Below, in pieces: positions 61,860 through 64,000 of a DNA stretch of 64,000 nt (position 1 is its first letter; the number at the start of each line of letters is the position of its first letter). Location: the NCBI GenBank assembly GCA_963580285.1, contig OY757011.1, forward strand, positions 118,043,037-118,107,036, in the 5' to 3' direction. The translations under genes were made by a program, and so were the position numbers. The notes below the pieces were generated by a model. That model searched no databases. It had not been told where the DNA came from and worked only from the letters and a program-made list of their open reading frames with translations. The DNA comes from Lucinisca nassula (Eukaryota > Mollusca > Bivalvia > Lucinida > Lucinidae).

Positions 61860-63402
61860 CAGATCGCCAAAAATTTAGCATATTTTGGAAACTTAAAAAA
61901 TATCAGAAATCAGACACATAAAAAATATTTTATTTCAAATGTCAAACATTGTCTTACATATCTGCACTAAAATAATGGCATGCTTATTTGCTGATTATAC
62001 ATGCATTGTCCATGGCAGGAGATTTTCATGGTACACCCTCGTGTTTCAAAATTGCAAGTTTGCAATTAGGCTGTTATGTTGCGACATGGCACATTGTACA
62101 CTGCAAATTAAGGACAGATGGCACATCATTGGTATGTGGAAGTCTGGTCAAACACAGAAGGCTATTGCCAGAGGCTTTAGAATCAGTAAGCCGACTAATT
62201 TCGAAGTACCGGGCAACCAATGACGTCACTGTCAGACCATGTTCTGGGAGACCCGGGGTATCTTCTGCTGCTGATGATAGAGTGCGTTCTCGATGGGCTG
62301 CTCGAGATCCTAAAGCTCCGTGTCCCGAACTTCACCAGCAGTGAACACGACTGAACATCAGAGCTAGTTCAAGAACTGTAAGCAGGCGACTGAATAAGGC
62401 TGGGCTCAAGGCAAGTCGCCCGCGACGTTGAACATGTTTGACTCTGTTTCACAGGTGGGAATGCAGGCAGTGGGCTGCTGACAGGCTTAGGTGGTATCTG
62501 AGAACAAGGTGCCGTGTTTACTGGTCCAATGAAAGTCTTTTCATGTTACGTTTTACCGATGGGCAAATTCGTGTTTGGCGTTAACGTGGACAGGACGCTT
62601 TCAAGGACAACGCTTAAGTCATGACCACAAACTTGAGCTTGTCGTTTGTAGAGGGACATTAACAGGTCAACGCTATATTGACAACATTCTTGAACCAATA
62701 GTGTAGCCACATTTTCGCGCACAGCGTGCCGCACGTCATATATTTCAAGACGACAATGCGCGACCACATAGGGCACATATTGTGAAAGATTTTCTGGCCC
62801 AGGAAGGAATCGAGAACTTTGAGTGGCCGAGGAGGACCCCTGATATGAATCCCATTGAGCATGTTTGGGACCGTCTTGGACGTAACGTCAGGAAACGTAA
62901 TGAATTGCACACACTCGATGACCTTGCATGTGCACTAGTTGACGAATGGAACAATTTGGAGGCAAGATTCATTCGAAAACTGGTTCAGAGAATGCGCCAG
63001 GGTGTTCAAGAATTACACGAGCGCCGTGGAGGGCATACTCACTGTTAACGATGTTACTGACTGACGTTAACCATTCAGAACGTCCAAACGATGTGAGTGA
63101 CGTTTTTTAATAATTAAATCTTAATTTTCAAACGTTTCAAAGTGCTACTGAACTCGACACTGCATTTTTTCTGACTTCAAAGTGATACTTTTTTTACACT
63201 CTGAAAATGTGTTTTTTCTGCATTTTAACAAAAATGTGCATTTTGTGACATTGTGTTTCTGGAATCATATCACATTTGATGATTTCGCATTCTTCAAACA
63301 TTGATATTTAAGATAGATAAAATTTATCTGAATTCAGTTGTTGAAATTAAAGCCTTGGTGTTTCTAAGAATCTTCACAGTATGCTTAAATTTTGTCGAGC
63401 AG
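61860..63402 (+). mobile_element. Tc1/mariner-like element, degenerate, about 1.54 kb
   Basis: Inverted ends CAGATCGCCAAAAATTTAGC(ATA) and the complement of TATGCTTAAATTTTGTCGAG(CAG) match at 18 of 23 positions. TA flanks (61858-61859, 63403-63404) are the Tc1/mariner target duplication. It contains one broken transposase frame. Confidence 0.85.
62085..63048 (+). pseudogene. Broken Tc1-type transposase (DDE)
   Basis: ATG at 62085 opens MAHCTLQIKDRWHIIGMWKS, a Tc1 N-terminal helix-turn-helix (DRWHIIGMWKSGQTQKAIARGF). The homology then moves to other frames: a GRPGVSSAADDR stretch, an RFTDGQIRVW-like stretch after about 62545, and TGQRYIDNILEPIV interrupted by a TAG. It resumes with FQDDNARPHRAHIVKDFLAQ (second catalytic Asp) and WPRRTPDMNPIEHVWDRLGR (third acidic residue in NPIE), ending with a stop at 63046-63048. 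All three frames are used, so at least two frameshifts and one in-frame stop. Total length (about 320 codons) is near the usual ~340. Confidence 0.85.
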
Positions 63403-63415
63403 TATATCTTCAGAG

Positions 63416-64000
63416 GGTACTAACTGCGCACCACTTGTGGCTGATCTGTTTTTGTTTTGTTATGAGAGAGACTTTATGATGTCCCTTTTATTCTGAAAAC
63501 CAGTCTGAAATCACTGAAGTTTTTAGCTCCACTTCTAGATATTTAGATGATTAATTAAATATTAGTCAAATTAACCCCCCAGAACTTCAGTTAAATAAAG
63601 CAAATTCTTCTGATACCAAGGCCCCGCTTTGGGGTTTACATCTACCTTTTGTAGATGGCTTTGTTTCTTGCAAAATTTATGATAAACAGGATGATTTTGA
63701 TTTTGAGATTGTAAATTTTCCTTTTTTGGATGGTGATGTTCCTCGTGGGCCATCCTATGGTGTTTATATTTCGCAATTAATTCAATTTGCCAGAGTGTGT
63801 ATTCATGTAACTGACTTCAACACTCATAATAAATTGTTAATGGCTAAACTTCTTAATCAGGTTTATTGGCACCATAAACTACACAAAGCCTTTTCAAAAT
63901 TTTATAGACGTCATTCTGATTTCATTTCAAAATTCAATATTGCACTTAAACCTCTTCTGCAACAAGGTCTATCGAAACCCAAATTTTATTGTGACTTAGT
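63416..64000 (+). pseudogene. Broken reverse-transcriptase fragment, runs off the right edge
   Basis: Begins GTNCAPLVADLFLFCYERDF in one frame, hits several stops, then TSRYLDD (63531-63551, a YxDD-type catalytic box) in another frame, followed by a stop and a small deletion. From 63582 it is open to the edge: ELQLNKANSSDTKAP, VSCKIYDKQDDFDFEIVNFP, GPSYGVYISQLIQFARV, LHKAFSKFYRRHSDFISKFN. I recognise this C-terminal block as one recurring with a reverse transcriptase in bivalve and cnidarian genomes, but do not know its clade with certainty; a Penelope-like affinity is possible. The 5' part is missing next to the Tc1-like element. Confidence 0.7.

Noticed and set aside
61939..62084. N-terminal extension of the transposase from 61939
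   Set aside because: The recognisable helix-turn-helix begins after the ATG at 62085; the earlier part is the element's 5' untranslated sequence.

Overview
This window reads as an intron-rich animal gene almost completely buried in mobile DNA. The clearest host gene is a long-chain acyl-CoA synthetase (ACSL1/5/6 type) on the minus strand. Five short exons (60050-60101, 50500-50573, 46597-46674, 21289-21423, 15257-15339) join with matching phases and consensus splice sites into one uninterrupted stretch of about 140 residues. It covers the AMP-binding P-loop, the YLPLAHMFER motif and the GFFRGD...RLLNRIYDK region. The 5' exons lie beyond base 64000 and the 3' exons before base 1. Introns reach 25 kb or more. 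The repeat content points to a bivalve mollusc, probably a heterodont clam or a relative: elements starting AACAAGAGG and ending GGTGAGCTAAAA, clam-type tRNA SINEs ending in GACGTTAAAC plus an A-rich tail, and TTAA-flanked palindromic MITEs. The species call is inference.

Layout. 1-7200: tail of a rolling-circle-type element, a TTAA MITE, a decayed array, then a complete element (3097-6053) carrying 166-bp and 145-bp tandem arrays, inserted in a terminal-inverted-repeat (TIR) element, plus a SINE. 7300-15000: a TA-flanked MITE holding another element (7826-9644), then a large element (10642-14952) with a 144-bp array and an opposite-strand element nested inside. 15000-21500: ACSL exon E, a composite element (15350-17700), TTAA MITEs with nested SINEs, and exon D. 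21500-29650: foldback elements, MITEs, SINEs, two minus-strand elements (24262-26470, 26490-27918) and a unique intron stretch. 29650-41110: nearly uninterrupted head-to-tail elements with satellite-like arrays. 41110-50600: unique intron, MITEs, element 43903-46490, exon C, SINEs, foldbacks and exon B. 50600-64000: nested MITEs, a 5'-truncated LINE with an open reverse-transcriptase frame (51901-53268), more elements and SINEs, exon A, a degenerate Tc1/mariner copy (61860-63402) and a broken reverse-transcriptase fragment at the right edge.

The main observation is that many of the tandem-repeat elements, though their sequences differ, follow one plan: 5' A-C-(A/T)-A-G-A, a short stem-loop, a motif X, tandem-repeat cores, an (RGAC)n-like microsatellite, and a 3' stem-loop built from X and its complement followed by TAAAA. 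At least five different X motifs occur here. This matches non-autonomous Helentron-type elements (HINE/DINE-1, and 'pearl' in bivalves). A paralogous empty site within the window shows insertion into an A-run without target duplication. Core modules are shared between elements with different termini.
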